From the NCBI GenBank assembly GCA_035765775.1, contig DASTWV010000059.1, forward strand, positions 1-64,000: a stretch of DNA of 64,000 nt. Direction: 5' to 3'. The notes below the pieces were generated by a model. The model was not told the DNA's origin. It saw only the letters and a program-made list of their open reading frames with translations, and ran no database searches. Made by a program: the position numbers and the translations under genes. Shown one piece after another: positions 17,810 to 26,310 of this stretch. This stretch comes from Actinomycetota bacterium. GTDB taxonomy: Bacteria; Actinomycetota; CADDZG01; JAHWKV01; JAOPZY01. Every line of letters begins with the position of its first letter. Position 1 is the first letter of the stretch.

Positions 17810-18313
17810 CTATTGCAAGGTGATCAGGCTGGCGCCCACCCAGGCGGTCTGGCGGGGAGCGCCGGGGGCGTCGCCGGGGGCCAGGTCCCGGATCACGAGG
17901 TACTGGATGCCGCTCCCGTCGTCGGGACTCGGCCGGAGCGCCACCACCGCCCCGCCCGGGTCAGCCCCGGCCGCGGTGGCCACCGCCCGCCGGGTGGGGT
18001 TGAACCAGACCGCGGGAGCGCCCTGCTCGGCGGCCGACACCCGGGAGGTCACGCTCCCCCGCACCATCAGGTCGACCACCACCACCAGGCCCACGAAGCC
18101 CAGCACCCCGAGCCACAGGATCTCCTGCTGGCCGTGGGTCAGCCCGGACAGCGGCCCGTCCCTGCCGAACAACTGGTTGGACGCCGCGGTGATCGCCGTG
18201 GCGACCACGCCCACGATGGCCGTGATCTTCGTGGCGTTCAGCGGGCCGGACTTGACGGCGTCCTGCGCCCCGGCAGCGCCCGAGAACATCGACGTGAACC
18301 AGTTCTTGCTCAT
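17810..18313 (-). CDS. Small two-helix membrane protein of the CIS operon
   Basis: 167 residues from ATG 18313, chosen because GGGAGGAGG sits just upstream. It begins MSKNWFTSMFSGAAGAQDAV. Hydrophobic segments lie at about 31-47 (KITAIVGVVATAITAAS) and 66-84 (ILWLGVLGFVGLVVVVDLM). The last 80 residues form a soluble domain with small beta elements (AVVALRPSP, GIQYLVIRD). The family is not recognised. A membrane protein inside the structural operon could dock or trigger the particle at the cytoplasmic membrane, as proposed for intracellular CIS of Streptomyces; this is inference. Confidence 0.75.
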   Translation of the reverse strand: MSKNWFTSMFSGAAGAQDAVKSGPLNATKITAIVGVVATAITAASNQLFGRDGPLSGLTHGQQEILWLGVLGFVGLVVVVDLMVRGSVTSRVSAAEQGAPAVWFNPTRRAVATAAGADPGGAVVALRPSPDDGSGIQYLVIRDLAPGDAPGAPRQTAWVGASLITLQ

Positions 18314-18350
18314 CGTGCCTCCTCCCTGACCGTCGCCCATCCCGCCGCCC

Positions 18351-21300
18351 TCACACCATCACGCCGTTGTCCACCCGCAGGCACTGCGGAGCGTCGATGA
18401 ACGGCGTGGGCACGACGGGGGGCACCGCTTGGGTGGGCCAGAACGGGCCGAGGGTGGCCGCCCGGCTGGCGCGCTCGATGGCGTTGTCCGCCACCAGCCA
18501 CACCGGCCCGAAGTGCTCCGGGTTCAGGTAGCTGACATCCCCCTGGGGTTGCGCCCGCCTGCCGGGTCCGCTGCCGGTCAGGGGCACCACCCGGATGCCC
18601 ATGGCGAAGCCGGTGACGTGGTTGTGGCGGATGATCGCCCGGGCGCCGAGGTAGCCGACCACCCGGATCCCGTCGGCATGCGGGGGCGCCGGGATGCCCG
18701 CCGGGGTGAGCGTCAGCCGGTTGCCCTCGACCTGCAGGCTGGCGGCGCTGCCCACGAAGATGCCGTAGCGGCTGGACTTGACCGCAACGTCGTTGGCCTG
18801 GCAGGCGATCACATTGCCTGAGATCCGGACGGTGCCCATGTGGTCGGGCGTGCGCTGCTTCGCCGCGGTCTCCGCCGCCGAGCCCTTGTGGCTGACCCCG
18901 ACCGAGATGCCCATGAGGACACCCGACACGGCGTTGTTGGCGATGTGCAGGTCGGTGACCGCCCGTCCCCCCACCACGATCCCACGCCCAGCGAGCGCGA
19001 CATGCTGGTTCAGCGTATGCAGGATCGCCGAGAACCCCGACAGCCCGGCCCGGGCCGCTGGCGTCGTGAGGATGGCGGTCGCCGACTTCTTGACGAAACG
19101 GATGGCGTCGTTGGCGGTGGCGAAGGTCTTGGGCGCGCTGGTGGTGAGGAACTGCTGCCACGAGGTCTGCAGGCCGGCGTCGGCCGCGATCTTGAGGGTC
19201 TGGTTCCCGACCGCGAGGGTCAGGGCGGCCTTCTGGAGGCTGGCAACCGGCGCGGCCAGGATCTCGGCCTCCAGTGCCGGCTGGGCGGGGGCCGGCGGGG
19301 CGGCCGGCGGGGCTGGTGCGGGCACAGGCTTGCCGACCACCGGTGCGGTGGCACTCAGCGCGGGGCTGATGTCGGCTGCCGCCTTCACGATGGGGGCCGT
19401 GGGGGTCACGCCCCGCCCGGGCGCCGGCTGAGCCGGTGGAGCAGGGGGCGGCTGGGCCGGTGGAGCAGGGGGCGGCGGAGCAGGCGCAGCGGGCGGGGCG
19501 GGCGGGGCACTGCCCGGCGCCGCCAGGGTGACCGACGACACCAGGTAGCTCCGGGCCACCGCCAGGTACCCGGCATCGGCCAACCGGTTGGCCAGCGTCG
19601 TGCGGGCCAGGTTCGGGTCCACGGCGATCTCGTTGTCCTGCAGCGTCGCCCGCTCCTGGTGGGAGAGCTGGATGCCCACCTGCATCTCGCCGACGTGCAG
19701 CCGGCAGCCCGTGATGCGGGCGGTCCCGGCCCCGGTGGCGGCGTTGGCGGCGTTCTCGGTGCTGAGCACGCTGACGCAGGCCGCCCCCCGGGTCCACACC
19801 GCGCTGCCGCAGCGCAGCCAGCACGCCTCGACAGCCACCTCGGCGCAATCGGCGAAGCCCAGCACCCCGTTGATGCCGGCCAGCCGCCCCCGCCCGCTGC
19901 CGACGGTGCGGGTCTCGGCGTAGAGGTCGCGCACCGCCACGCTGGTGCAGCCGGTAAAGGCCATGACCGACTCCACCGCGGCGTCGGCGGCCACCACCCT
20001 GGTCCCCCACCCCGCGCCGTTGACCCGGATGTGCCCGGCGCCGCTGATCTGCACCGGCTGCGACACCGGGAACAGCCCGACCGGGAAGCAGATCTCGGCG
20101 TGGAGGCGGACGCCCTTGGCGGCCGACTGGAAGTAGGCCAGGATGGGCTGCTCCCAGCCCGGCCCGGGCTTGACCACGATGGTGCACGGGCAGTTGTTCT
20201 GGTCCGGCAGCCCGGTGAGCGGCGGGAAGGGGGTCCGGCAGTCCACCGGCTCGGGGGCGGAACCCAGCCCGGCGAAGGTGCCGGCGGGCAGCGTCCCGGG
20301 CGAGCCCGGGGGCACGGTCACTTGGACCAGAGCGAGCTTGGCGTAGTGGTGCTGGATGCCCAGGGCGGGGCGGTAGACCGGGTTGCTGGCGGCGTCCACC
20401 GGCCACTCCACCGAGCCCTGCTGGACGCTGGTGGCGGTCCGGGCGGGGATGACCCAGTAGTCGCCGGTGCGGTAGGTGCCGGCGCCGAACTGCACCTGCA
20501 CCCCACCTTCCAGCTCGATCGGCGCCGCCGTGGACACCGGGATGTCGCCCGCGGCCGAGACCGTGACCCCGCTCTGGTCCCAGCGCCGGAGCTTGGGGTG
20601 CAGGGCCAGCGTCACCACCGGGGGCGCCCCGGCGACCGTCAGCGAGACGCGGTGCCCGTCGGTGGGTGTCGCCTTGACCTGGTACAGCGTGCCGGGTTCC
20701 CCGGCCAGCTCGGTGGCGTCATCGGTCAACTCCACCCAGTCGCCCGCCTGGAGGCCGAGCGTCACATCGTCGTTCAGGCCGGTCACCCAGAAGTCCGGCC
20801 CGGTGGCGGTGGTGGCCCCGCCCGACTGGGAGCCGATCAGGCACACCACCGACCCGTTCTCCCGGGACCAGGTGAACGTGGCTGAGGTCTCGGTGCCGGG
20901 CGTGTGGATCTCCACCCGGTAGAGCTGGTTCTCCAGGCGCTGGTAGCCGGTGTCGGGCGGCAGGATGCACGGCAGGCTGGCTCCGGGCGGGGCCGCACCG
21001 GCGGCGAGCGCCCCGGTCGAGGCGGCGGGCCAAGGGTCCCCCGCGCTGGCGCAGGTCGCCACGGTGCCCTCCCGCGAGGCCACCTTCCCCAGGCGGACCT
21101 GCCACACCAGCTTGGCCCGCACCGAGGTGTCCGGCCCGCCGAGGGCGGTCTCCCGAATCGCCGGGTCGTCCAGGGCGGTCACCAGCCGCTCCCACACGTC
21201 GAGGTACACGGCGTAGGCCCCGCTCGCCGCCGCCCCCAGGCCGGCCAGGGTCGCCCCGGGGAGGTCGGGCTGGTGGAGCAGGCTGGCCAGCGCCGTGTCG

Positions 21301-21569
21301 TTCTCCACCAGCAGGCCGTCCACGTAGAAGCGCCCGGAGGAGATCGCCAGGTCGGCGCCGCCGGAGGCCAGGGTGAGGGCGAACCCGCCGTCGCCGGCCG
21401 GGTACCCCGCCTGCCCGATCACATCGGTGGCGGTGGTGGCCGCGACGTGGCGGTCGATGGCGACCTGCTCGTTGCCGTCGGCGTCGATCTCCACCCGGCC
21501 CTGCTGCATCAGCACGCGCCGGTAGTGCTTGGACGGAGTGAACGTCAGCCGGCTGAAATCCCCCTTCAC
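18351..21569 (-). CDS. Large CIS-associated protein with DUF6519-like N-terminus and parallel beta-helix region
   Basis: 1072 residues from GTG 21569, fixed by the strong ribosome binding site AAGGAGGA six bases upstream. The N-terminus KGDFSRLTFTPSKHYRRVL, then QQGRVEIDADGNEQ, matches the DUF6519 proteins often found in eCIS loci as far as I can recall. Residues 560-800 and 950-1050 carry right-handed beta-helix style repeats (VRDLYAET, ITGCRLHVG, LQDNEIAVD, IRHNHVTGFAMGIRV). Between them is a Pro/Ala-rich linker (about 715-760). It follows the tail-protein-I-like gene, where fibre or adhesin genes usually lie, so a tail-fibre, receptor-binding or shell role is likely. Confidence 0.8.
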   Translation of the reverse strand: MKGDFSRLTFTPSKHYRRVLMQQGRVEIDADGNEQVAIDRHVAATTATDVIGQAGYPAGDGGFALTLASGGADLAISSGRFYVDGLLVENDTALASLLHQPDLPGATLAGLGAAASGAYAVYLDVWERLVTALDDPAIRETALGGPDTSVRAKLVWQVRLGKVASREGTVATCASAGDPWPAASTGALAAGAAPPGASLPCILPPDTGYQRLENQLYRVEIHTPGTETSATFTWSRENGSVVCLIGSQSGGATTATGPDFWVTGLNDDVTLGLQAGDWVELTDDATELAGEPGTLYQVKATPTDGHRVSLTVAGAPPVVTLALHPKLRRWDQSGVTVSAAGDIPVSTAAPIELEGGVQVQFGAGTYRTGDYWVIPARTATSVQQGSVEWPVDAASNPVYRPALGIQHHYAKLALVQVTVPPGSPGTLPAGTFAGLGSAPEPVDCRTPFPPLTGLPDQNNCPCTIVVKPGPGWEQPILAYFQSAAKGVRLHAEICFPVGLFPVSQPVQISGAGHIRVNGAGWGTRVVAADAAVESVMAFTGCTSVAVRDLYAETRTVGSGRGRLAGINGVLGFADCAEVAVEACWLRCGSAVWTRGAACVSVLSTENAANAATGAGTARITGCRLHVGEMQVGIQLSHQERATLQDNEIAVDPNLARTTLANRLADAGYLAVARSYLVSSVTLAAPGSAPPAPPAAPAPPPPAPPAQPPPAPPAQPAPGRGVTPTAPIVKAAADISPALSATAPVVGKPVPAPAPPAAPPAPAQPALEAEILAAPVASLQKAALTLAVGNQTLKIAADAGLQTSWQQFLTTSAPKTFATANDAIRFVKKSATAILTTPAARAGLSGFSAILHTLNQHVALAGRGIVVGGRAVTDLHIANNAVSGVLMGISVGVSHKGSAAETAAKQRTPDHMGTVRISGNVIACQANDVAVKSSRYGIFVGSAASLQVEGNRLTLTPAGIPAPPHADGIRVVGYLGARAIIRHNHVTGFAMGIRVVPLTGSGPGRRAQPQGDVSYLNPEHFGPVWLVADNAIERASRAATLGPFWPTQAVPPVVPTPFIDAPQCLRVDNGVMV

Positions 21570-21580
21570 AGCGGTCCTCC

Positions 21581-23605
21581 TTAGGTTGCGTGGATGACGC
21601 CGGCCTCGAGCCCGATGCGGAGGTACTCGTTCAACCGGTGGAGCAGGTTGCTGTCCCGGGCGGGGTTGAAGAGGGCGTAGAAGACCCCCATCTCGGCCTC
21701 GCTCTCCGCCCCGGTACGGACCTGGGAGGGGCAGGCGTCCATGAGCTGCAGGTAGCCGGGCTGGCCGGGCACCCGGCTGGTGAACGCCGGGAGCAGCCAG
21801 GCCTCCACCGATGTGGCGATGGCGGTGCGTTCCCCGACGGTGAGCGCCGGGTTGGCCGCCAGAGCGCCCGCCACCCGGGTATCGATCTCCAGGTCCGGCT
21901 GGCAGCGGAAGCGCCTCGGCGTCTGGCTCCCGGCGGGGGGGATGAAGCTGTAGCGCACGCAACCCGCCTGGCGCTCGGCGCAGACCACCGCGCCGGTCAC
22001 GATGCTGTTCTCCAGCAGCGGGATCGTCCGTGCAGACACGGTCCCGAGCACGGTGGAGCGCTGGACGGTCAGGCTGCCTGCCGCCCCGCCCGCCCCTGCC
22101 GAGATCGCCGCCGCGCTGTCGGCGCCGGCGTCCACCGCGCTGTCGGCGACGGCGAGCGTCACCGCGTCGTGGACGGCGAGCGGGCCGCTCAGAGTGTGGT
22201 CCAGCACCAGGGTCCCGGCCACCGCTGCGCTCGACCAGTCGATGCCCCCGCGCACGCTGCAGTGCTCCAGGCGCACGGTCAGCTGCCCTGCCCCGGCGAT
22301 GGTGAGCTTGCCGCCCACACCGAGCCCCCGCAGGGTCACGCGGGCGCCGTCGGTGGCGGTGACGGTGAGGCCGCCGGTGAGCACCGGGCGCTGCAGGTCC
22401 ACCGCCCGCACCACCAGGAGGTGGGGGCCGGGGTCGAGCGCCAGGTCGCCGGCACGGATGCCGCTGTCGTGGACCTCCACCACCTCGTCGGCCGCAGCGG
22501 CGACGTCGCCGGCGACGGCGAAGGCCGCCACCGCGGTAACCGGCAACCCGGCTTCCCGCTCGGCCTCGTGGGCGCTGGCGGGGCGCTCATAGTCCCCGCC
22601 GCCGTAGTCGCCGCTGAAGGCGTAGCTGTAGTCCACGGTGATCACGTCGCCCGCCCCCGGGGGCTGGGCAAACACCAGGCGCCCCAGCACCGGGTCCACC
22701 GCCGCCTCGATCCCGGGTGCGGTGGGCGGCGCCCAGGCGGTGAGGTCGCAGAACCCCAGCTGGGCCGCCGGGAGGGCGGCACCGTTGCGGTAGACCACCA
22801 CCGGGACCGGCGCCCCGTAGGGCGCGATGCCGGCATGGAGGGGGTAGCGCTGCAGGAAGAAGGGCAGGTGGGCGCGGTCCACCAGGGTGAACGGGGCGAC
22901 GGGTTCCGGGGGGTTGACCAGGGGCACGTCGCCGCCGAAGGGATCCAGCGTGTAGCGGTTGGCCCCGGCGACCCGGACCGGGTGCTTCGGGTTGGGGTAG
23001 GCCTTGAGCCGCCACACGAACACGCCGATGTTGGGGATGTTGTAGCGGCCCCGGGGGGTACCCCTGCCCGCTGCGCCGATACGCCGCACATCGGCGGTGC
23101 GGGGTGGGCGGTCGAACGCCCCGCCGGTGTCCACCGCGGTCATCGGCGAGCGCACGTCCACGATGGCGTCGCCGGGCCGGAGGTGGTTGCGGACGTACTG
23201 GGTGGTGGCCAGGCGGGCGAAGAACTCGACGGCGATGCCCGGCCAGCCGGTGACATCGGAACACAGCTGCTCCAGCATGGCGAGGGTGCCCTTGCGGCGG
23301 CGGAGCCCGATGGTGTCGGCCACCTCGGCCCGCGTTGCCGCCACCGTGCCGGCCGCCTCGGGCGGGGCCAGGGGGCGCAGCGGGGTGTAGCCGATGAGGT
23401 CGCCGATGTAGGGCACCACCCAGGGGGCGCAGGTCTCGATGAACTGGTCGTCGTAGAGCTGGTCAAGCCCGGCGTCCACCACCCCGGCCTGCTGGGCGAT
23501 GACCTCGATGAGCGCCCGGAGCGCGCCCCCGCCCGCGGTGGCGTCCCGCAGCCGGATGAACGCCGGCAGCAGGCCGTAGATCGCCTCGGCGTCCATCGCG
23601 CTCAC
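21581..23605 (-). CDS. Phage tail protein I / gp7-like baseplate protein
   Basis: 674 residues from GTG 23605, which overlaps the stop codon of the preceding baseplate gene as GTGA; ATG 23596 is an alternative. The N-terminal 200 residues have the tail protein I style: AIYGLLPAFIRLRDA, then QLYDDQFIETCAPWVVPYIGDLIGY and a helix with RRRKGTLAMLEQLC. The middle reads like beta sandwich domains. Residues 400-550 contain short beta-helix-like repeats (LTVRLEHCSVRGG, LTVQRSTVLGTVS). The C-terminus ends with an oligomer-like segment (LLHRLNEYLRIGLEAG). It corresponds to Afp12/Pvc12-type baseplate wedge proteins. It lies immediately after the two J-like baseplate genes. Confidence 0.85.
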   Translation of the reverse strand: MSAMDAEAIYGLLPAFIRLRDATAGGGALRALIEVIAQQAGVVDAGLDQLYDDQFIETCAPWVVPYIGDLIGYTPLRPLAPPEAAGTVAATRAEVADTIGLRRRKGTLAMLEQLCSDVTGWPGIAVEFFARLATTQYVRNHLRPGDAIVDVRSPMTAVDTGGAFDRPPRTADVRRIGAAGRGTPRGRYNIPNIGVFVWRLKAYPNPKHPVRVAGANRYTLDPFGGDVPLVNPPEPVAPFTLVDRAHLPFFLQRYPLHAGIAPYGAPVPVVVYRNGAALPAAQLGFCDLTAWAPPTAPGIEAAVDPVLGRLVFAQPPGAGDVITVDYSYAFSGDYGGGDYERPASAHEAEREAGLPVTAVAAFAVAGDVAAAADEVVEVHDSGIRAGDLALDPGPHLLVVRAVDLQRPVLTGGLTVTATDGARVTLRGLGVGGKLTIAGAGQLTVRLEHCSVRGGIDWSSAAVAGTLVLDHTLSGPLAVHDAVTLAVADSAVDAGADSAAAISAGAGGAAGSLTVQRSTVLGTVSARTIPLLENSIVTGAVVCAERQAGCVRYSFIPPAGSQTPRRFRCQPDLEIDTRVAGALAANPALTVGERTAIATSVEAWLLPAFTSRVPGQPGYLQLMDACPSQVRTGAESEAEMGVFYALFNPARDSNLLHRLNEYLRIGLEAGVIHAT

Positions 23606-26310
23606 TGGGCCACCACCACCCCGGGCAGCGGGCCGGTCTCCAGCGTCAGCAGCTCGGCGCCGACCAGGCCGGAGAGGCCGACCGCCGGGGGCCGGGCGGC
23701 CACCGCGTCCAGGACCGGGATCCCGAACAGGCCAGAGAACGCGCCGGTGCGGTGGAACGCGGTGAGCCTGACCGCGACCACCCCGGGCACGTCCTGGATG
23801 CAGGCGAGGACCTCGCTGCGGAACACGTGCTGGCCGAAGGCGCGCCGGTCGAAGGAGAACGTGGCGGCCAGGGCGGCCTTCACCGCCGCCCGGACGTCGG
23901 CCGCCACCCGGGCGGGATCGGGGGTGACGGTGGCGGCCACCGTGAAGGTGGCGGGCACGAAGTCGCACAGGCTCACCGCCAGCGTGCCGTCGCCTGCGTC
24001 CCGCATCGCCTGCAGCAGGCTGGCGTACTGCCGGGTCCCCGGGACCACCGGCGCCGCCCCCGGCCCGGCCACTGTGACGCACACGACCGACCGTGTCCCG
24101 TCCCAGATGAGGTCGGCCCGCGCCTTGGCGATCCCGGCGCTGGCCGCGGCGAAATCGGCGGCGTCCTCGAGGGACACGATGCGCCCGAGCGCCTTCACCG
24201 TGATCGGGGCATTGCCCCGGGCCTGGTCGATGGTCTCCGGGTCGGCGCCACCCGATGAGGCGACTGGGTTGACCACCGCCTTCAGCCCGAGCGGCCGGCT
24301 GAGCGGCACGCTGATCTGCCCCGCCCGGACCAGGCCGGCGGTGCCGATGCCCCGGCGGTACGTCGCCTGGATGTTGCCCTTGCCCGTCCCTGGCCGGGCG
24401 CCGGTGACGCCGTCGCCGAAGCGCACCCAGGTGGCCCCGTCCGCCCCGGTCAGGACCGTGTACACCCGGTCGGTGGGGCCGCTCCCGTACAGCCAGGGGA
24501 CTTCGCTCCACGCCACCCCGTCCACCCGTACCACCAGGGTGGACGCCGCCCCGGACGGGCTGGTGTCGCTGACGTAGGTGAGCGGCGTGGACTTGAGGGC
24601 GAAGCGCTGGAACGCCCGCGACCCGTCGCCGCTGCCCAGCAGCTCGGTGACGGACTCGCCGTGGGTGGCGGGCGCCACGTTGGCGTTGATGGTCACGCTG
24701 GCCCGCAGGTAGGTGCCCGCCAGGTTGGGGCTCAGCGCCAGCACCGTGTAGCCGTCCACCAGGCTGAGACCGGTGATGGTGGCGACCTCGGAGGTGGTCT
24801 CGCCGGTCCGGTCTGCCCGGACGCCGGTCACCGCCACCGCCTGGCCCACCGCCAGGGAGAGGTAGGCGCCGTCCAGCATGAGCCCGCCGGGCTCCTGCAC
24901 CGGGTCGAGCACCACCTCGGCCACCGGGTACTCGGCGGTCTGCACCAGGATGCGCGTGGTGCGCAGGTGGAAGCTCGACGCCGGGAAGGAGCCGGCGAGG
25001 CGGATGCTGGTCAGCTTGCCGGACAGCAGGTATGCCGCCCGGCTCAGCACCGACACCCCGGCCACGGTCAGGGCAGCGGTGGCGGACCCGTCCACCAGCA
25101 CCACCCGGTCGCCCACCACCACGGGGTACGTGGTGTCCAGGTCCACCCAGGGCAGGCCGGGCGCCGGGATGGTGGCCAGCGTGTAGCCCTCCCAGTCCGG
25201 CGGGGCGGGAGAGGGGAGGTTGATGGTGGCGTGGTTGGGGGCGTTGTGGCCGAAGATGGCGGCGTCGGTCCCTAGGGCGAAGACGCGCACCGGGGCCGTA
25301 GAAATCGGCGCGGTCCCTCCCGGAGGCATGCGCAGGGCGTTGATCCGCCCCTCGAGGGCGTCCAGGCTCCAGCCCTGGGCCAGGGCGAAGGCGGTGAGGT
25401 CGCCCTGGTCCTGCCAGAGCCGGCCCTGCACGGCCCCCCTCACGAACGCGTCGCCCAGCCGGCTGCCGGCGGCGGCCGAGCCCGGCGCGGTCGGCAGCGG
25501 CTGGACCGCCTGCGCCTGGCCGGCTTCGAAGGCCACCAGCGTGGTCTGCGACCCGGTGTCCTGCCCGACCGCGGCCACCCGCTGCAGGCGGGAACTGCCG
25601 CCGGCCACCACCAGGAGCATGTCGCCCGCCTTCACGGTGCTCAACAGGCCCTGGAGGCGGACATCGGCCGAGGCGTTGTCCGCCACCGCGGCGGCGGGCC
25701 GGGTCGCCCGCAGCCGGATCGCGTTCCATGCCGACCGGGCATTGATCGGCATGGCGGTCTCGAAGGTGGCCGGCTGGGCCCCCGGATCGGGCACCGACTG
25801 CGCCCGGGTGCCGGCGTCGACCAGCACGGCGGGCGGCCCCCCGGGGGGCGGGGTGTTCGGCCCGGGTGGCAACGCCAGCGGGGTGTCGATGGTGAAGGCG
25901 AGGTTGGTGGAGGCCGCCAGCCCCGGGCGCAGCTTGTAGCCGATCAGCTTGGCCAGCTCGCCCACCGAGAGCCGTTCGGTGGCGGTCCGGAGGTAGCTCT
26001 CGTTGGCCAGCCGCTCCTGGTAGAAGGTCAATATGTCGCACACGACCGACCATCCGTCCAGGAGGGCGATCGTGAAGTCGTCGTCGCTGCGGGTGCGCAG
26101 CCCGGCCAGGGCGGGTTCGGTGGACAGGGCGTCCAGCAGGCTGGCCTTGAACTGCGCCCAGGTCCCCGAGCGGTAGGCGAGGGCCCCCAGCCCCGGCCGG
26201 TTGCCGATCGGCGCCGGCGTCTCGGCGGTGATCCCCTCGCAGGCACCGCAGGGCTCCCCGTTGGCAACTCGGATGGGAAACCGGGCGGGCAACCCGGTCG
26301 GCCCGCTCAC
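23602..26310 (-). CDS. Baseplate J/gp6-like protein (second copy)
   Basis: 902 residues, GTG start at 26310 overlapping the upstream stop as GTGA. The N-terminus has four cysteine-containing residues in GEPCGACEGIT and then TRSDDDFTIALLDGWSVVCDILTFYQERLANESYLRTA, the usual opening of 'putative baseplate assembly protein' in CIS loci. The J-like core near 600-750 contains VRFGDGVTGARPGTG, IQATYRRGIGTAGLV and VVNPVASSGGADPET. The C-terminus reads VLACIQDVPGVVAVRLTAF. Together with the 829-residue paralogue just upstream it would build the baseplate wedges around the spike (Afp11-like). Confidence 0.9.
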   Translation of the reverse strand: MSGPTGLPARFPIRVANGEPCGACEGITAETPAPIGNRPGLGALAYRSGTWAQFKASLLDALSTEPALAGLRTRSDDDFTIALLDGWSVVCDILTFYQERLANESYLRTATERLSVGELAKLIGYKLRPGLAASTNLAFTIDTPLALPPGPNTPPPGGPPAVLVDAGTRAQSVPDPGAQPATFETAMPINARSAWNAIRLRATRPAAAVADNASADVRLQGLLSTVKAGDMLLVVAGGSSRLQRVAAVGQDTGSQTTLVAFEAGQAQAVQPLPTAPGSAAAGSRLGDAFVRGAVQGRLWQDQGDLTAFALAQGWSLDALEGRINALRMPPGGTAPISTAPVRVFALGTDAAIFGHNAPNHATINLPSPAPPDWEGYTLATIPAPGLPWVDLDTTYPVVVGDRVVLVDGSATAALTVAGVSVLSRAAYLLSGKLTSIRLAGSFPASSFHLRTTRILVQTAEYPVAEVVLDPVQEPGGLMLDGAYLSLAVGQAVAVTGVRADRTGETTSEVATITGLSLVDGYTVLALSPNLAGTYLRASVTINANVAPATHGESVTELLGSGDGSRAFQRFALKSTPLTYVSDTSPSGAASTLVVRVDGVAWSEVPWLYGSGPTDRVYTVLTGADGATWVRFGDGVTGARPGTGKGNIQATYRRGIGTAGLVRAGQISVPLSRPLGLKAVVNPVASSGGADPETIDQARGNAPITVKALGRIVSLEDAADFAAASAGIAKARADLIWDGTRSVVCVTVAGPGAAPVVPGTRQYASLLQAMRDAGDGTLAVSLCDFVPATFTVAATVTPDPARVAADVRAAVKAALAATFSFDRRAFGQHVFRSEVLACIQDVPGVVAVRLTAFHRTGAFSGLFGIPVLDAVAARPPAVGLSGLVGAELLTLETGPLPGVVVAQ

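Noticed and set aside
23606-26053. Long open frame on the - strand running from the gp7-like gene through the J-like gene
   Set aside because: Its upper part is Arg/Gly/Pro-rich noise antisense to codon bias; the true gene starts at GTG 23605 overlapping the upstream stop.
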